This document shows, piece by piece, positions 29,459-37,563 of a stretch of DNA of 64,000 nucleotides. The DNA lies in the NCBI GenBank assembly GCA_963800135.1, contig CAWCZR010000007.1:496001-560000 (forward strand), read 5' to 3'. Numbering within the stretch: the stretch's first letter is position 1; the number at the start of each line of letters is the position of its first letter. The notes beneath the pieces are model-generated. The model saw nothing but the letters and a program-made list of their open reading frames with translations. It had not been told where the DNA came from and did not search any database. Origin of the DNA: DASPSM01 sp963800135 (GTDB taxonomy: Bacteria > Planctomycetota > Planctomycetia > Planctomycetales > Planctomycetaceae). Made by a program: the position numbers and the translations under genes.

Positions 29459-30388
29459 TCATGCCGGTTGGGAGGCGATCACTGCGTCGAGCCAGGCGAT
29501 CAAGTCTTGTGTCACTTCGTCGCGATTGGTTTCGTTGAGCGTTTCGTGTCGCGCCTCCGGATAGAGCTTATAGGTGACGTGCTGCAGGCCGGCTGCACGA
29601 TAGGCGTTGAGCAATTGGTCGATGTTGCTGCCCACCGGGTCGCGGCTACCCCGGAAAATGTAGATCGGCAGCGACTTGGGGATTCGGGCCTGCCGCGCCG
29701 GATCGGACATTTCGGCCAGGCCGCCGAGAATGTCGAGGAAGAGTTGCACCTGGGACTCGAAGCCGCACAACGGATCCGCCACGTACTTGTCGACCTCGGC
29801 GACATCACGTGAGAGCCAGTCGAAAGGTGTCCGCGCCGGTTCAAACGGCTTGTTGAAGGGCCTGAAGAAGAGCGATTGCAGCAGCGGGCTCTTGCCGTGC
29901 GGACCGACTCGTAGCCGCTCGAGCTTCGCGATGTTTCGCCCTAACCCTGCCGTCGCGGGCGGCCGGCCGTTCGTTCCGGACAGCACCGCTGCGACGCCCG
30001 CGTCGCCATGGTCGCCCAGGAACTGCTGAACCATGAACGATCCCAGCGAATGGCCGAAGATCACGAGGGGCGTGTTTGGATGATCTGCCCGAATCCGCTG
30101 GTGGAGCTGCCACAAGTCCTGGATGCACCGGTTCCATCCATCGTGCTCGGCGAAATAGCCCAGGTCGGCAGGCGACTTCGCGGTGCGACCGTGTCCCCGA
30201 TGATCGTCGGCGTAGACCGCGTAGCCAGCCCGGCACAGGGCCTCGGCCAGCCGCGCGTATCGGCCGGCGTGCTCGGCCCAACCGTGTGCGATCTGCACCA
30301 CGGCCTTCGTCGGCTCCCCGGGCAGCCAGCGATAAACGAAGAGGGAAACACCATCGGGCGTTTCAAGTTGAAATGTCGAAGCCTGCAT
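29459..30388 (-). CDS. Alpha/beta hydrolase, monoacylglycerol-lipase type
   Basis: The product has 309 residues. It shows VVQIAHGWAEHAGRYARLAEAL (oxyanion-hole HG, lid approach), ADDHRGHGRT, and the nucleophile elbow GHSLGSFM. The acid appears in IFRGSRDPVG and the catalytic histidine in YPEARHETLNE. This is the Hydrolase_4 / lysophospholipase pattern. It cleaves fatty acyl esters, probably in the cytoplasm, since no signal peptide is present. It stands alone; the MogA-like gene upstream is separated by a repeat. Confidence 0.88.
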   Translation of the reverse strand: MQASTFQLETPDGVSLFVYRWLPGEPTKAVVQIAHGWAEHAGRYARLAEALCRAGYAVYADDHRGHGRTAKSPADLGYFAEHDGWNRCIQDLWQLHQRIRADHPNTPLVIFGHSLGSFMVQQFLGDHGDAGVAAVLSGTNGRPPATAGLGRNIAKLERLRVGPHGKSPLLQSLFFRPFNKPFEPARTPFDWLSRDVAEVDKYVADPLCGFESQVQLFLDILGGLAEMSDPARQARIPKSLPIYIFRGSRDPVGSNIDQLLNAYRAAGLQHVTYKLYPEARHETLNETNRDEVTQDLIAWLDAVIASQPA

Positions 30389-30440
30389 GAAACCACCGCA
30401 TGCCTGTCACCGACGTCCGTCTTGTCGTGGTGCGTCTACT

Positions 30441-30560
30441 GCTAACTGTCGGGTGCCATGCCCACCGGCTTCGGTGGGCATGCGCGATTCGCAGCGGAAA
30501 ACATGCCCACGCCGGGCCGTGGGCATGGCACCCCATACCTGTCGGATAGCCATTGACGGA
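30441..30560 (-). repeat. Dispersed palindromic repeat, long copy
   Basis: The repeat contains two perfect hairpins: CATGCCCACCG/CGGTGGGCATG (30457-30482) and CATGCCCACG/CGTGGGCATG (30502-30527). The outer parts form a larger palindrome, with GGGTGCCATGCCCAC against GTGGGCATGGCACCC. Read on the minus strand, its flanks match 61696-61771 (TCCGTC..GCTAT..GACAGGTATGG, and a GACA.TTAGC tail), so both are copies of one element. The shorter copy has only one hairpin. It is likely a non-autonomous (MITE- or REP-like) element. Confidence 0.7.
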
Positions 30561-30586
30561 CAACTGCGCAATCGCGGCTCTTCGGA

Positions 30587-31132
30587 TCACTTCTTTGGTC
30601 GGAACGCCACAAGCTTGGATTCGTCGGTGGTCAGATACGGGCCGCCCAACAGGTCGATGCAATACGGGATCGCCGGAAAGACCGCGTCCAGGCATTCGGC
30701 GATCGCGCGGGGTTGGCCGGGGAGGTTGAGGATCAGCGTGCCGCCGCGGATGCCGGCCGTTTGGCGAGAGAGGATCGCGGTCGGGACTTTTTCGAGGGAG
30801 ACTTTGCGCATCAGCTCGCCGAAGCCGGGCATCATTTTCGAGCAGACGGCGTCCGTCGCCTCGGGGGTGACGTCTCGGAGGGCCGGGCCGGTGCCGCCCG
30901 TGGTGACGACCAGGCAGCAAGCCTCGGCTTCGCAGAGATGTTTCAGCGTCGCCTCGATCGTCGGTCGCTCGTCGGGGATCACCCGGACGACGGGAATCCA
31001 CGGCGAGGTGAGAACTCCCTCGAGATAGGCGCGGATGGCCGGGCCGCCGCGATCCTCATACTCGCCGGTGCTGGCACGGTCGGAGACGGTGACCACACCG
31101 ATTTTTGCGGGCTCTTCGGGAGAATCTGCCAT
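30587..31132 (-). CDS. mog: Molybdopterin adenylyltransferase (MogA/MoaB family)
   Basis: The product is 181 residues. It shows IGVVTVSDRASTGEYEDRGG, VVTTGGTGPALRDVTPEATD, MPGFGELMRKVSLEKVPTAILSRQTAG and LILNLPGQPRAIAECLDAVFPAIP. This is the complete MPT-binding domain of Mog. It adenylates molybdopterin before molybdenum insertion. No other cofactor genes are adjacent. The 5' end is 212 bases from the divergent peroxidase gene. Confidence 0.92.
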   Translation of the reverse strand: MADSPEEPAKIGVVTVSDRASTGEYEDRGGPAIRAYLEGVLTSPWIPVVRVIPDERPTIEATLKHLCEAEACCLVVTTGGTGPALRDVTPEATDAVCSKMMPGFGELMRKVSLEKVPTAILSRQTAGIRGGTLILNLPGQPRAIAECLDAVFPAIPYCIDLLGGPYLTTDESKLVAFRPKK

Positions 31133-31343
31133 CGGAAAGACCTTCTAGAGCGGTCGAAGCACGGGCGAAAACCGGGGTGAAGCGGGCCGCTCGACCGGTC
31201 CCGTCAGGTGTAGCAGGTCGGCGTCGAATTCAACACGGTTTGGACGCCGGTTGCCCGGCGGTTTGTTTGTTTCCAGCCTCATTTGGTGTACATTGAGACG
31301 GGTGCAAATGGCAAATAATTGTCTCGGTTTAGAGGAGCGAATA

Positions 31344-31919
31344 ATGGCTCGGCTGTGCGCGATCGTGATCGGTTTGACCTTCCTGACGCAGGCGGCGCTG
31401 TCCGCCGCGGATACCAAGTCGAAGGATGTGCCTCCCGTGCTGCAGTTCAAAGCCAAGTCGCTCGAAGGCAAAGACGTCGACCTGTCGCAATACAAGGGCA
31501 AAGTGCTGTTGATCGTCAACGTGGCCAGTCGCTGCGGCTACACGCCGCAGTACAAGGCGCTCGAACAGCTGCACGAGAAGTACGGCAAAGAGGGGCTGGT
31601 GGTGCTGGGCTTTCCGTGCAACCAGTTCCTCCGCCAGGAGCCGGGCACTCCGCAGCAGATTCGCGAATTCTGCACGGACAAGTACAACGTGAAGTTCGAC
31701 CTGTTGGAGAAGATCGACGTGAAGGGCCCGCACCAGACGCCGATCTATAAGTGGCTGACGTCGCGCGAAGCCACGCCGACCGATCCGGGCGACGTGAAGT
31801 GGAACTTCGAGAAATTCCTCGTCGGCAAGGACGGCAAAGTGGCGGCTCGCTATCGCAGCGGCGTGAAGCCGGAGAGCCCGCAGGTCGTCGAGGCCATCGA
31901 GGCTGAGTTGAAGAAGTAA
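31344..31919 (+). CDS. Exported glutathione peroxidase family protein
   Basis: ATG 31344 follows GAGGAG by 5 bases; an upstream in-frame extension was rejected because the signal peptide (MARLCAIVIGLTFLTQAALS) starts here. The catalytic triad regions are all present: NVASRCGYTPQY (peroxidatic Cys), LGFPCNQFLRQEPG (Gln) and VKWNFEKFLV (Trp). The glutathione-peroxidase fold of bacteria usually uses thioredoxin as donor. With the peroxiredoxin at 22.7 kb, this is the second exported peroxide-removing enzyme in the window. Confidence 0.93.
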   Translation: MARLCAIVIGLTFLTQAALSAADTKSKDVPPVLQFKAKSLEGKDVDLSQYKGKVLLIVNVASRCGYTPQYKALEQLHEKYGKEGLVVLGFPCNQFLRQEPGTPQQIREFCTDKYNVKFDLLEKIDVKGPHQTPIYKWLTSREATPTDPGDVKWNFEKFLVGKDGKVAARYRSGVKPESPQVVEAIEAELKK

Positions 31920-32338
31920 CGACGGCCGTAGCCGCGCGGGGGAGGAGAAAAGAACGTTCTTCGCAGTTCGATCCGCTCGGCTATCGACGCCGCCAGCGGC
32001 AAACAGCACTTCGTTGCCCGCCGCATCGGATTACGGAAGTTCCTTCGCACTCGTCGCGGCCGGCTGCCACGTTTATCTGACGACGAGAAACGGGACCACA
32101 TTAGTCGCCAACGACGCCGACCAACTCAAGATCGTCACCACAAATCGGTCGACGGTCGCTGAAAACTGTTGTAACTCAGAGGTATTTGCACTTCCAATTT
32201 GCAGCGCCTCGTTGTGTAATGGGGAGGATCGGGTTTTTGTTTGAGGGTGCGGTGACCGCAATATTGCAGGCAGCAGCGCCCCTCGGCATTCGTGGGAAAA
32301 TCAGCCGCCCTGTTTGATCGCCGGCCTGAGTGTGGACG
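31920..32338. other. Intergenic, no gene recognised
   Basis: About 420 bases between the peroxidase and the His/Cys-rich protein. Short frames in it have no ribosome site or familiar sequence. A small palindrome (GAACGTTC) lies about 35 bases after the peroxidase stop. Confidence 0.4.
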
Positions 32339-32731
32339 ATGTCTCGCTCAAAGCGGATTCTCGTTGTCCTGTCGCTTGCCAGTTATTTGCTGGCGACGAC
32401 GGCGATCCATGCGCTGCACAATCATTCGGCTGCGGGGCATTGCTGTCACAACGAGCTGTCGTGCGACGCCGGCGCGTTCCCTGCGGAGCATGGTGACTGC
32501 GCCGATGCCTGCGATGAGTCGGCTCGCCACGACGGGCATTCCCGGCCGACCAACTGCGAAGATTCGTGCTTTGCGTGCCGTTTCCTGGCCGCGAAGGCGA
32601 TGCCGGCGGCTGTGGTTCTCCCTGTCGACCGGTTCGAGACCGTTTGCCGGTTGGAGGTTCTGCCGCCCGCCCTCGCGCCCCACACTCCACTCGAGTGCTC
32701 TCTCTGTCGTGGCCCTCCCGGCGCTTGCTAA
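32339..32731 (+). CDS. Secreted His/Cys-rich protein, possible metal binder
   Basis: The product is 130 residues from ATG 32339. The signal peptide is MSRSKRILVVLSLASYLLAT. It is followed by HALHNHSAAGHCCHNELSCD, ESARHDGHSRPTNCEDSCFAC and CSLCRGPPGAC: about 11 Cys and 8 His in ~100 mature residues. The spacing (HCCH, C-x2-C pairs) suggests metal coordination or disulfides; comparable small His/Cys proteins occur beside metal-homeostasis genes. Here the neighbours are an antioxidant enzyme and a DUF1559 protein, so the role is open. Confidence 0.6.
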   Translation: MSRSKRILVVLSLASYLLATTAIHALHNHSAAGHCCHNELSCDAGAFPAEHGDCADACDESARHDGHSRPTNCEDSCFACRFLAAKAMPAAVVLPVDRFETVCRLEVLPPALAPHTPLECSLCRGPPGAC

Positions 32732-32994
32732 GCGCTCGGCCGATTTCCGCGTTTCGCGCCCGCATCCTGCCGGGCGCTTGCCAGTCATCCCTAGACGCGG
32801 CATCCACGGACTTTTGCTGCTCCGTCGGGTGAATGGTCAGATCGGCCGCACACGGCGCCCATCCGTGTAGGGCCTCTGAACGATCCGGCAATCCTTGCGT
32901 GAACGGATCGCAAGAAGGACGCAAATCGACGATCTATCGGCGACTTTCTCTGCCGATTTTCCGCATAAGAATTCCCAGAGAGAGGCGAGTAAAC

Positions 32995-34086
32995 ATGAAT
33001 AAATCCCATTGCGCCCGACGTGCCTTCACGCTGATTGAGCTCCTTGTCGTGATCGCAATCGTCTCCATTCTGATGTCGCTACTGTTGCCCGCGGTGCAGG
33101 CCGCCCGCGAATCCGCGCGTCGCACCCAGTGTGTCAACAACCTCAAGGAGATCGGTCTGGCTTTTCATAACTACGTGGACAGCCACCTCTGCTTTCCGCC
33201 CGCGTACATTCAAGGATCCGGCACGCAGTCCGGCGTTTCTTACGGCGTCAGCTACCCCGACGGGGGCTATAACGGTCTGTCCGGCTGGGGCTGGGGCGCC
33301 TTGATCCTGCCCTACATCGAACAGGGCAACCTCTACAAGAAATTGAATGTCAACCTGCCGTGCTGGGCGACGGAAAATGCGGTGGTCGTCCAAACCAAAA
33401 TACCGGGGTACCTCTGCCCGTCGGCAACGGGCGGCAGCGACGGGTTTTCGGTGCTGCAGTACACGGCCGGCACCAACCAAGATCCTCAGAATCCCGCCCC
33501 ATTCAGCCCGCCCATCTTTTTTGCGCATAGCCATTACTCGGTCAACGCGGGTCAAAACGCGCCCTGGAATCGCTCGACTGCGTATTCGATCGATTTCTCG
33601 ATTCCGGAACCTGTCCCGTTTGGCTCGCAAATCGACTACGACATTATCAATGGGCCGTTCTATCGGAATTCCCACACCCGCCCGCGGGATGTCACCGACG
33701 GCCTGTCCCAGACCGTCTTCGCCGGAGAAACCGACTCGATCCTGACCAACAAAACCTGGGTCGGCGTCGTTCCTGGGAGCTGTACGCCCTCTCACGTTAA
33801 TCCAACCATCGGCCAGGGCGACAACAACAGCGGCGGATGCCTAGTCGGCATCCACAGCGGCCCCGACATCCACGAGCGTCCGCAGTTCATCATTCACCAG
33901 CCCTCCGATCCGATCGGTCTCACTGACGAGATGTACTCGGAGCATGCCGCTTCGACCGGTGGCAATGTCCTGTTCGGGGACGGTGGCGTGCGGTGGGTCA
34001 GTGCCTTCATCGACGCCGACACCTGGTGGTATCTGTCGACGATGAACGTCGGCGACGTGCCGAGCCTGGAGACCTTGGCCGACTGA
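32995..34086 (+). CDS. DUF1559 protein with prepilin-type leader
   Basis: The product starts at ATG 32995 (ribosome site AGAGGCGAG). The leader MNKSHCARRAFTLIELLVVI is the type IV pilin-like cleavage/methylation motif. Next comes ILMSLLLPAVQAARESARRTQCVNNLKEIGLAFHNY, the hallmark of DUF1559, and the domain ends with TGGNVLFGDGGVRWVSAFID. Length (363) is normal. Planctomycetes carry tens to hundreds of such pseudopilin-like proteins; their function is unknown but an envelope location is likely. A small membrane protein follows 60 bases later. Confidence 0.95.
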   Translation: MNKSHCARRAFTLIELLVVIAIVSILMSLLLPAVQAARESARRTQCVNNLKEIGLAFHNYVDSHLCFPPAYIQGSGTQSGVSYGVSYPDGGYNGLSGWGWGALILPYIEQGNLYKKLNVNLPCWATENAVVVQTKIPGYLCPSATGGSDGFSVLQYTAGTNQDPQNPAPFSPPIFFAHSHYSVNAGQNAPWNRSTAYSIDFSIPEPVPFGSQIDYDIINGPFYRNSHTRPRDVTDGLSQTVFAGETDSILTNKTWVGVVPGSCTPSHVNPTIGQGDNNSGGCLVGIHSGPDIHERPQFIIHQPSDPIGLTDEMYSEHAASTGGNVLFGDGGVRWVSAFIDADTWWYLSTMNVGDVPSLETLAD

Positions 34087-34146
34087 AAATCACCAGCGAA
34101 TACCGGCCACGCCCCGAATGGGGCGCCGCCAGCGGCGAGCTAAAAA

Positions 34147-34485
34147 ATGTTTGACGAAATGAACGTGAAAAAGGCGGCGATCGGAACGGCAGGCGCCGGC
34201 CTTTTGTTGATTGGGATCTGGTATGCCTGGTGGAGCCGGCCTCCGCAGGTCGGGGCAGACAAAGAGAGCATGAAGGTCGTCGACGCCCTTTATACCGCCG
34301 TCAGTTCCCACAACCCGACGCGACTCGCGGATTGCGAGCACCGACTGCACACACTGCGGGATGACGGCAAATTGCCACGTGCGGCCGCCGACTATCTCGA
34401 CGGCCTGATCTCGACGGCGCGAACAGGTGATTGGCAGAAAGCGACGCATCAGCTTTTCAACTTCATGAAAGCACAGCATTCATGA
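34147..34485 (+). CDS. Small single-pass membrane protein
   Basis: The product has 112 residues. One membrane helix (AAIGTAGAGLLLIGIWYAWW) is followed by a soluble helical part (VVDALYTAVSSHNPTRLADCEHRLHTL). Similar small proteins often follow DUF1559 genes in planctomycetes, and co-transcription with the gene 60 bases upstream is likely. No catalytic motif is seen. A GC hairpin (CGCCGC/GCGGCG) lies between the two genes. Confidence 0.65.
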   Translation: MFDEMNVKKAAIGTAGAGLLLIGIWYAWWSRPPQVGADKESMKVVDALYTAVSSHNPTRLADCEHRLHTLRDDGKLPRAAADYLDGLISTARTGDWQKATHQLFNFMKAQHS

Positions 34486-34679
34486 AAGAGCAGAGCCGTC
34501 AGCAACATTAAGCCGCAGCAGGCAACATCGGCGGCACCGACAAGTCTGCCCTGAAGTCGGCCTCCTGGCGCGCCTCGGTCACATCGATCGATGGACCTCC
34601 GCGCCGGCGGCAAGCCAGTCAGCATGTTTTGCGCCGACACATGCTCAGCGCCCGCGGCCGAGGCGCGAGGCAAGAAATC

Positions 34680-36005
34680 CTATTTCTTCGTCCCGGCGAT
34701 CTTGTACAAGCTGTGAAGCGTGCGCAGATAGAGCGCCCCGTCCGCGACGGCCGGAGAGGCCCGCATGCCCTCGTTGAGGCGATTCGAGGCGACAATCTTT
34801 GGCGGCCCACTCAGCTGCACCACAGTGGCCGTCCCTTCCTCGTCGGGCGCGTAGAGGTGTTCAGCGGCGATCAGTGGAGACGCCACAAACGTTCCGCCGA
34901 TCCGCACGACCGCTTCTTGTTTGCCGGTTTTCGCATCAAGTCCGAAGAGCACCCCATGGTCCGTCAGGATCCAGATGCGACCGCGATTGAGCACGGGTGC
35001 ACACAGCCGGGAGTTGGCTTTGGTGCGATTCCAGACGACGTGTGTATTGGTCACGTCGCCGCGCGTCGAATCGTCGAGCCGGACGGCCATAAAATTCGTG
35101 CCTCCGGTGCCGGAGTGGATGATCGCCATGTTCTCGAAAAAGAGCGGTGGAGCTGCCGCATTGAAGTCTTCGTGGGGGATCGTCCAGATTTCGCTACCAG
35201 TCGCGGCGTCGTAGCCGAAGGCAGCGCGCGAGCCGACTGAAACGATTTGAGCGTGACCCGCCACGTCCGTCGCGCCGGGAGTGCCATACCCCTTGCGAAC
35301 GTCGCCCTCGAGTTTTGGCCTGCCATCGGGACCCAGGTCGTGGTAGTTGGTCGAGCGGTCGGTGCGCCAGACCGTTTTTCCGGTTCTCTTATCGAGCGCC
35401 GTGACGTACTGCTGATCGATGCCGTCGAACGTCAGGACGAGAAGATTCTGGCAGACAATCGGCGAGGAGCCTGGTCCGCGATAGTGGCGGCAGTGAAGAT
35501 CTCGGCGCTGCCAGACAATCGCCGCCGTTTGGGGGTCGAGTCGGGCGGTGCCATAGGTTCCAAAATGCACATAGACCGCGTCGTCCTCCAACACGCAGCT
35601 CGGCGACGCGTAAGTATTGACCCTGTTCCCCAGTCGCTCAGGAGCCGCGTTCTCAAACACGAGTTTGTGATGAACGATTCGGCCCGTGCGCGCATCGATC
35701 GCGTACGCAAACTGCTGTTTTCCGTCTTCGGTCGCGGCGGTGAACCAAATTCGGCCGTTGCCGATCACCGGGGTCGAATGGCCCAAACCTTCCAGGTCGA
35801 CCTTCCAGGCGATGTTCTTGCCGCTCGCCTCGTCCCATTCGATGGGCACCCCGCGGGCATCGCGTTCGGTCGCAGAGCCGTTTTGAAAAGGGCCGTTGCG
35901 ACAGGGCCAGGGAAGATCGCCTGCCGAAATGGTTCCCGTCCCCGGATTGAGCAGCGTCAACACCATCCAGAGGAAAGTGGTGATCAAAGCCGAGAGCCGA
36001 TGCAT
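34680..36005 (-). CDS. Exported PQQ-like beta-propeller protein
   Basis: ATG 36005 (MHRLSALITTFLWMVLTLL) gives a signal peptide. The rest is an eight-bladed-type quinoprotein propeller: AWKVDLEGLGHSTPVIGNGRIWF, YAIDARTGRIV, VTALDKRTGKTVWRTDRS, GYDAATGSEIWTI and GLDAKTGKQEA are successive blade W-motif strands. No PQQ-ligand enzyme motifs or heme site are evident, so a binding or scaffold role is likely. It starts 13 bases after the DUF1501 stop and closes a three-gene operon. Confidence 0.88.
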   Translation of the reverse strand: MHRLSALITTFLWMVLTLLNPGTGTISAGDLPWPCRNGPFQNGSATERDARGVPIEWDEASGKNIAWKVDLEGLGHSTPVIGNGRIWFTAATEDGKQQFAYAIDARTGRIVHHKLVFENAAPERLGNRVNTYASPSCVLEDDAVYVHFGTYGTARLDPQTAAIVWQRRDLHCRHYRGPGSSPIVCQNLLVLTFDGIDQQYVTALDKRTGKTVWRTDRSTNYHDLGPDGRPKLEGDVRKGYGTPGATDVAGHAQIVSVGSRAAFGYDAATGSEIWTIPHEDFNAAAPPLFFENMAIIHSGTGGTNFMAVRLDDSTRGDVTNTHVVWNRTKANSRLCAPVLNRGRIWILTDHGVLFGLDAKTGKQEAVVRIGGTFVASPLIAAEHLYAPDEEGTATVVQLSGPPKIVASNRLNEGMRASPAVADGALYLRTLHSLYKIAGTKK

Positions 36006-36018
36006 CGGGGCCTTTCTC

Positions 36019-37548
36019 TTATGCCAGCACGTCGGTGAGGACACGGCCGTGCACGTCGGTCAGCCGGCGTTCGAGGCCGTTGTGATAGAAGGTCAGCCGC
36101 GTGTGATCAAAGCCCAACAGCCAAAGCAGCGTGGCGTGCAGGTCGTGAATCGACGAGACGTCGACGGCCGCCTTGTAGCCCAGCTCGTCTGTCGCACCAT
36201 ACGAAAAGGCCCGCTTGACGCCGGCGCCGGCCAGCCAGGCGGTGAAGCCGTGCGGATTGTGATCGCGTCCGCTGGCTCCCTTTTGGAACGTCGGCATGCG
36301 GCCGAACTCGGTACACCAGACGACGAGCGTTTCGGAGAGCAGGCCGCGGGCTTTGAGGTCGCTCAACAGGGCGGCGGCTGGCTGGTCGAGGACCGGCCCG
36401 TGAATGTCGTACTGCTTCTTGAGGAAGCGGTGCCCGTCCCAGTTGCCCACGCCCTCGCCCATCGCGTAGGCGCCGTTAAAGAGCTGCACGAACCGCACGC
36501 CCGACTCGATCAGCCGCCGTGCGAGGATGCAGTTGCGGGCGAAGCCGGCCTTGAGCTTGTTCTCGACATCGTCGGCCCCGTAGGCGGCCAGCGTGGTCCG
36601 CGACTCGCTCGACAGGTCCATGATTCGCGGCACGCTCAGCTGCATGCGGGCGGCCATCTCGTAGCTGGCGATGCGGGCCGAGAGTTCAGTGTCGCCCGGA
36701 AACTGCGCGAGGTGCCGCTCGTTGAGCAGCTTGAGCAGGTCGGACGTGGCAACGTCCCCCGCGCTCGACACGCCGGGCGGTCGCTCGAGATGGCGGATCG
36801 GCTGGCTCCTGTTGAAGGGCGTTCCCTGGAAGACGGCGGGCAGGAAACCGGCACCCCAATTGTTGACGCTCGACTGTGGCACGCCGCGCGGGTCGGGGAT
36901 CGCCACGAAGGCCGGCAGGTCGTTGTTCTCGGTCCCCAGGGCGTAACTCACCCAGGCGCCCATGCTGGGATAGCCGTCGAGCGTGAAGCCGGTGGAGAGG
37001 AAGTTTTCGCCCGGGCCGTGCGTGTTCGTCTGGCTGGTGAGCGAGTGGATAAAGCACATCTCGTCGGCCAGCTCGCCCAGCCGCGGCAACAGGTCCGACG
37101 TCATCTTGCCCGACTGGCCGCGGGGACGAAACGTGTAGGGGCTCTTGATGAGATTGCCGTTCGCGCCCTGGAAGGTGACGAGGCCGGCGCTCCCGGGCAT
37201 CGGCTGATCGTGCCGACGGATCAGCTCGGGCTTGTAGTCAAACGTATCGATGGAGCTGCACGCACCCGAGCAGAAGATGACGAGCACGTTCTTTGCGGGG
37301 GCCGGCAGCGGCGAACGTCGTGCCGCGAACGGGTGGGCCGGATCGATGGCCGGGCGGAACGGGCCGCGGGAGTCTGCCGCCGGGGCGGTCGGTGCGCTCG
37401 CCGCACCGAGTGCGCCATCCCGCGCGAGCAGGTGCGCGAGTGCGATTCCCGACAGTCCGGTCGCTGTCTGCGCGAGGAACCCCCGGCGGTCGAGCAGCCG
37501 GCGGCCAGCGTAGGAGAGCGGGGAGGATTGTTGATAGCGAGCGGACAC
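36019..37548 (-). CDS. DUF1501 protein with Tat-like leader
   Basis: The product is 509 residues. LDRRGFLAQTATGLSGIAL is a twin-arginine signal. The DUF1501 (sulfatase-like fold) body shows VLVIFCSGACSSIDTFDYKP, MCFIHSLTSQTNTHGPGENF, VRFVQLFNGAYAMGEGVGNWDGH, VVWCTEFGRMPTFQKGASGRDHNPHGFT and ATLLWLLGFDHTRLTF. It follows the cytochrome/DUF1549/DUF1553 gene by 15 bases, the standard planctomycete pair. The substrate is unknown; these pairs are thought to act on polysaccharides or their sulfates outside the cytoplasm. Confidence 0.95.
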   Translation of the reverse strand: MSARYQQSSPLSYAGRRLLDRRGFLAQTATGLSGIALAHLLARDGALGAASAPTAPAADSRGPFRPAIDPAHPFAARRSPLPAPAKNVLVIFCSGACSSIDTFDYKPELIRRHDQPMPGSAGLVTFQGANGNLIKSPYTFRPRGQSGKMTSDLLPRLGELADEMCFIHSLTSQTNTHGPGENFLSTGFTLDGYPSMGAWVSYALGTENNDLPAFVAIPDPRGVPQSSVNNWGAGFLPAVFQGTPFNRSQPIRHLERPPGVSSAGDVATSDLLKLLNERHLAQFPGDTELSARIASYEMAARMQLSVPRIMDLSSESRTTLAAYGADDVENKLKAGFARNCILARRLIESGVRFVQLFNGAYAMGEGVGNWDGHRFLKKQYDIHGPVLDQPAAALLSDLKARGLLSETLVVWCTEFGRMPTFQKGASGRDHNPHGFTAWLAGAGVKRAFSYGATDELGYKAAVDVSSIHDLHATLLWLLGFDHTRLTFYHNGLERRLTDVHGRVLTDVLA

Positions 37549-37563
37549 GCGGCCGGCCTCGGT

